A stretch of 8,434 bases of DNA from JAOTYV01 sp964469835 (GTDB taxonomy: Bacteria; Pseudomonadota; Alphaproteobacteria; UBA8366). Shown here in pieces: positions 6,364-8,434 of this stretch. The stretch lies in NCBI GenBank assembly GCA_964469835.1, contig CAYYBI010000429.1:1-8434 (forward strand). Direction: 5' to 3'. How positions within the stretch are numbered: position 1 is the first letter of the stretch; each line of letters starts with the position of its first letter. Made by a program: the position numbers and the translations under genes. The notes under the pieces are model-generated. The model was not told where the DNA came from and made no database searches. It saw only the letters and a list, made by a program, of their open reading frames with translations.

Positions 6364-7230
6364 ATGACTAGCGTCGCGAAAGATGTCCTGTCGGTATTCA
6401 AGCTTCGCATCGGCGGCGCAATCGCTCTGAGCGCCCTCGCCGGATTGGCGATTGCACCAGGCGGGCCCGTTGCCGGATGGAAGATCGCCGCGCTTGCGCT
6501 AGGCATCCTGCTCTCCGCAGCAAGCGCCGGCGCGTTCAACCAGTTCGTTGAACGCGATCTCGACGCACAGATGCCGCGCACCCGCGGCCGACCTTTTGTC
6601 GATGGCCGATTCCACGCCGGCCCTTTCTGGCTTTTCACGATCGTCGGAATTCTCGCTGCAGCCGTCGCCATTACCGGGTACGCGTTGAATGCCTGGGTCG
6701 CGCTGTACGCCTTTCTCGGGGCCTTCGTCTACGGCGTAGTCTACACCGTGTGGCTGAAACGGCGGAGCTGGATGAACATCGTAATCGGCGGCCTTTCCGG
6801 GAGTTTCGCCGTGCTGGCGGGAGGGGCCGCGGTCGACCCCGTTCTGTCACCCGCGGTCATCGCCCTCGCCGTGGTCCTATTTCTCTGGACGCCCCCTCAT
6901 TTTTGGAGCCTCGCCATGCATTTGCGCGACGAATACGCGGCGGCGCGGGTTCCGATGCTGCCGGTCGTGGTCGGCGATGTCCGGGCATCCTGGATAATTC
7001 TCGGCCATACCGTCGGCGTTTTGATATCGTCCCTGGTGCCCATCATGTTCGGCATGGGGTGGATTTATTTCGCCTGCGCATTATCCGGCGGAGTATTTTT
7101 CCTGATTCGCAGTATCGCCCTGGTCCGGCAGCCCGGCCCGGAACGTGCGATCGCGAATTTTCACGCGTCGCTGGTTCAGCTCACCCTGCTGCTTCTCGGC
7201 GCCATCGCCGACGGGTGGATCGCGGCGTAA
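6364..7230 (+). CDS. ctaB: Protoheme IX farnesyltransferase (heme O synthase)
   Basis: The enzyme adds a farnesyl chain to heme b to make heme O in the cytoplasmic membrane. The 288 residues have the UbiA/COX10 fold with about eight or nine helices. The first allylic-diphosphate motif is N59-x3-E63-x3-D67-x2-M70-x-R72-T73 followed by GRP (75-77); glutamate at 63 replaces the bacterial aspartate but is also used in eukaryotic COX10. The second region has YTVWLKRRSWMNIVIGG, and the third WTPPHFWSLAMHLRDEY with H179 and then PMLPVV. It starts 39 bases after subunit I and ends three bases before the Sco gene, so it is inside the reductase operon. That placement suggests the reductase uses a farnesylated heme (O or A type), unlike cNOR and qNOR, which use heme b. 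No heme A synthase (ctaA) gene is in view. The alternative symbol cyoE would apply equally. Confidence 0.94.
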   Translation: MTSVAKDVLSVFKLRIGGAIALSALAGLAIAPGGPVAGWKIAALALGILLSAASAGAFNQFVERDLDAQMPRTRGRPFVDGRFHAGPFWLFTIVGILAAAVAITGYALNAWVALYAFLGAFVYGVVYTVWLKRRSWMNIVIGGLSGSFAVLAGGAAVDPVLSPAVIALAVVLFLWTPPHFWSLAMHLRDEYAAARVPMLPVVVGDVRASWIILGHTVGVLISSLVPIMFGMGWIYFACALSGGVFFLIRSIALVRQPGPERAIANFHASLVQLTLLLLGAIADGWIAA

Positions 7231-7233
7231 ACG

Positions 7234-8073
7234 ATGCCCGCACAACGCCACCCCGGGATTTCAGCCATCCGGACGATCATCGCAGCCACTGCTTTTTTCG
7301 GCCTGCACATAGATCAGCAAGCGGCGGCCCATCCAAAGCCGACATTGGACGAGAAATCGGCAATCCGGACCAGCCAAGCCGCAATCGGCAAAAAAGTGCG
7401 CGACCATCGCTTCGTCGATACCGAACGCCAGCCGGTTCGACTCGCCAAGTTTTTGGGGAAACCGCTCGTTGTCAGCCTCGTCTACACGAGTTGCGACCAC
7501 ACCTGCCCGCTGTTGACCCAAGCGCTGGCGCGCGCCGTCGACGTCGCGCGGAACGCGCTCGGCGCAGACAGTTTCCATGTTGTGACGATCGGATTCGATA
7601 CCCGGGTCGATACGCCCGAGCGCATGCGGTCCTACGCCAGGGCGCAAGGCATCGATCAGCCGAATTGGCGGTTCCTGAGCGCCGATGCCGAAACCATCGC
7701 CGCGCTGGCGAAGGATTTGGGTTTCGTCTTCTATCCGTCACCGCGCGGCTTCGACCATCTCGCCCAAACGACGATCGTTGACGAGAACTCCGTGGTATAC
7801 CGGCAAATTTACGGGTTGGCCTTCGATCCGCCGGTTTTCGTCGAGCCCATGAAGGACCTGATCTTCGGAAGAAAAGGCGATCTCGTGTCGTTATCGGGCA
7901 TCATCAATCGGGTCCGCCTGTTCTGTACCATCTACGACCCCGCGAGCGACAGGTACCGGTTCGACTATTCCGTCATCATCGGCGCCATCATCGGCGCGGC
8001 AAGCCTAGCCGGTATCGCGGTCGTGCTGATCCGCGCGTGGCAACGGTCACGTCCCAAACGCGGCGAAGCGTAA
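7234..8073 (+). CDS. Sco/SenC-family copper chaperone with C-terminal membrane anchor
   Basis: Sco proteins deliver copper to, or reduce cysteines of, the CuA site of subunit II in the periplasm. The 279-residue product has an N-terminal hydrophobic segment (about 11-31) that is a signal or anchor, then a thioredoxin-like domain. It carries the copper motif C87-x3-C91-P (TSCDHTCP) and the third ligand H175 in GFDHLAQTTIVDE, at the usual spacing. A clear second membrane helix occurs at about 245-266, followed by a basic tail (RAWQRSRPKRGEA). The C-terminal helix is an addition to the minimal Sco domain and would tether both ends of the protein to the membrane. The gene starts three bases after ctaB, with a weak ribosome site that implies coupling. 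A senC gene is also described beside the norSY genes of sNOR, so the context supports assembly of the CuA reductase here. Confidence 0.9.
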   Translation: MPAQRHPGISAIRTIIAATAFFGLHIDQQAAAHPKPTLDEKSAIRTSQAAIGKKVRDHRFVDTERQPVRLAKFLGKPLVVSLVYTSCDHTCPLLTQALARAVDVARNALGADSFHVVTIGFDTRVDTPERMRSYARAQGIDQPNWRFLSADAETIAALAKDLGFVFYPSPRGFDHLAQTTIVDENSVVYRQIYGLAFDPPVFVEPMKDLIFGRKGDLVSLSGIINRVRLFCTIYDPASDRYRFDYSVIIGAIIGAASLAGIAVVLIRAWQRSRPKRGEA

Positions 8074-8078
8074 CAGCC

Positions 8079-8434
8079 GTGGGCCCGATTCAGGCGATTT
8101 TGCGAAAGGGATTTTTTGTCGTGGAGGGCTGGCTCGACCAGGTCTTTACGCCAGCCTGGAATCCCTTTCACCACTTCGGCGCGCTGGGCTTCTTCTACTA
8201 CTGGATTGTCGCCGTAACCGGCATCTATCTCTACATCTTCTTCGATACCAGCACCTCGACGGCCTATACGACGGTGGAATATCTGACCACGGAACAGTGG
8301 TACCTCGGCGGCGTCATGCGGAGCCTTCATCGTTACGCGTCCGACGGCATGGTGCTGATGATGGCCGTTCACATCGTTCGCGAATTTGCATTCGACCGTT
8401 TTCGGGGTGCCCGTTGGTTCACGTGGGTTACGGG
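8079..8434 (+). CDS. bc-type cytochrome b, N-terminal part (runs off the window)
   Basis: One hundred and eighteen codons are visible from GTG 8079, five bases after the Sco stop; GTG 8121 (residue 15) is a possible later start. The sequence opens with an amphipathic segment (GWLDQVFTPAWNPFHHFGAL), then a first membrane helix (about 36-54) and a second one starting near 87. RSLHRYASDG...AVHIVRE gives H84 and H98, 14 residues apart with an arginine three residues after the second. This is the heme-ligand spacing of helix B in cytochrome bc1/b6f, and the matching pair from helix D would lie beyond the edge. The product would oxidise quinol and pass electrons through a Rieske or c-type cytochrome partner. 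Being in the same operon as a CuA reductase, it may be a dedicated electron donor. Neither a Rieske gene nor a cytochrome c gene is inside the window, so the complex is incomplete as seen. Confidence 0.88.
   Translation, partial: MGPIQAILRKGFFVVEGWLDQVFTPAWNPFHHFGALGFFYYWIVAVTGIYLYIFFDTSTSTAYTTVEYLTTEQWYLGGVMRSLHRYASDGMVLMMAVHIVREFAFDRFRGARWFTWVT

Noticed and set aside
1..8434. Mobile elements, CRISPR arrays, tRNA or rRNA genes
   Set aside because: I saw no transposase, no regularly spaced repeats, no terminal inverted repeats and no RNA-gene structure. The non-coding gaps are only 201, 108 and 39 bases or less.

Overview
The window is GC-rich, densely coding DNA from what looks like a denitrifying member of the Pseudomonadota, most likely an alphaproteobacterium. 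That placement rests on base composition, on FNR/FixK-type operators and on the gene families present. No single marker fixes the taxon. The content is one respiratory locus for nitrogen-oxide reduction.

Layout. Bases 1-141 (minus strand) hold the start of a divergently transcribed gene for an exported protein, cut off by the window edge. A 201-bp divergent regulatory region (142-342) carries two FNR/DNR/FixK-type palindromes, one suitably placed for each direction. On the plus strand follow nosR (343-2514), a nosX/apbE flavin transferase gene (2511-3551, ATGA overlap) and a 61-residue two-helix membrane protein (3551-3736, TGATG overlap). A 108-bp gap then holds a third palindrome of the same class (3766-3779). 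It precedes a second transcription unit: a 61-residue single-helix membrane protein (3845-4030), a CuA subunit II (4046-4591), a 13-helix heme-copper oxidoreductase subunit I (4606-6324), a heme O synthase (6364-7230), a Sco-type copper chaperone (7234-8073) and a bc-type cytochrome b that runs off the window (8079-8434).

The key reading is the subunit I. It keeps all six histidine metal ligands of the heme-copper superfamily, but the tyrosine that oxygen reductases cross-link to the CuB histidine (HPEVY/HPIVY) is absent. The sequence is GHSSQQ, with glutamine at the tyrosine position. With a B-type (ba3-like) fold and a CuA subunit, this points to one of the non-canonical CuA-containing nitric oxide reductases (eNOR/sNOR-like) rather than an oxidase or an ordinary cNOR/qNOR. 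The heme O synthase and Sco genes would supply farnesylated heme and copper for its assembly.

How it may work together. NosR (covalent FMN plus polyferredoxin) and its flavin transferase NosX normally serve nitrous oxide reductase, another CuA enzyme, but no nosZDFYL lies between or beside them here. They sit next to a CuA nitric oxide reductase under the same kind of operator. This suggests either joint NO/N2O regulation with nosZ elsewhere, or reuse of the NosR module as a quinol-to-CuA electron donor. The cytochrome b at the right edge offers an alternative electron route. These last points are inference.
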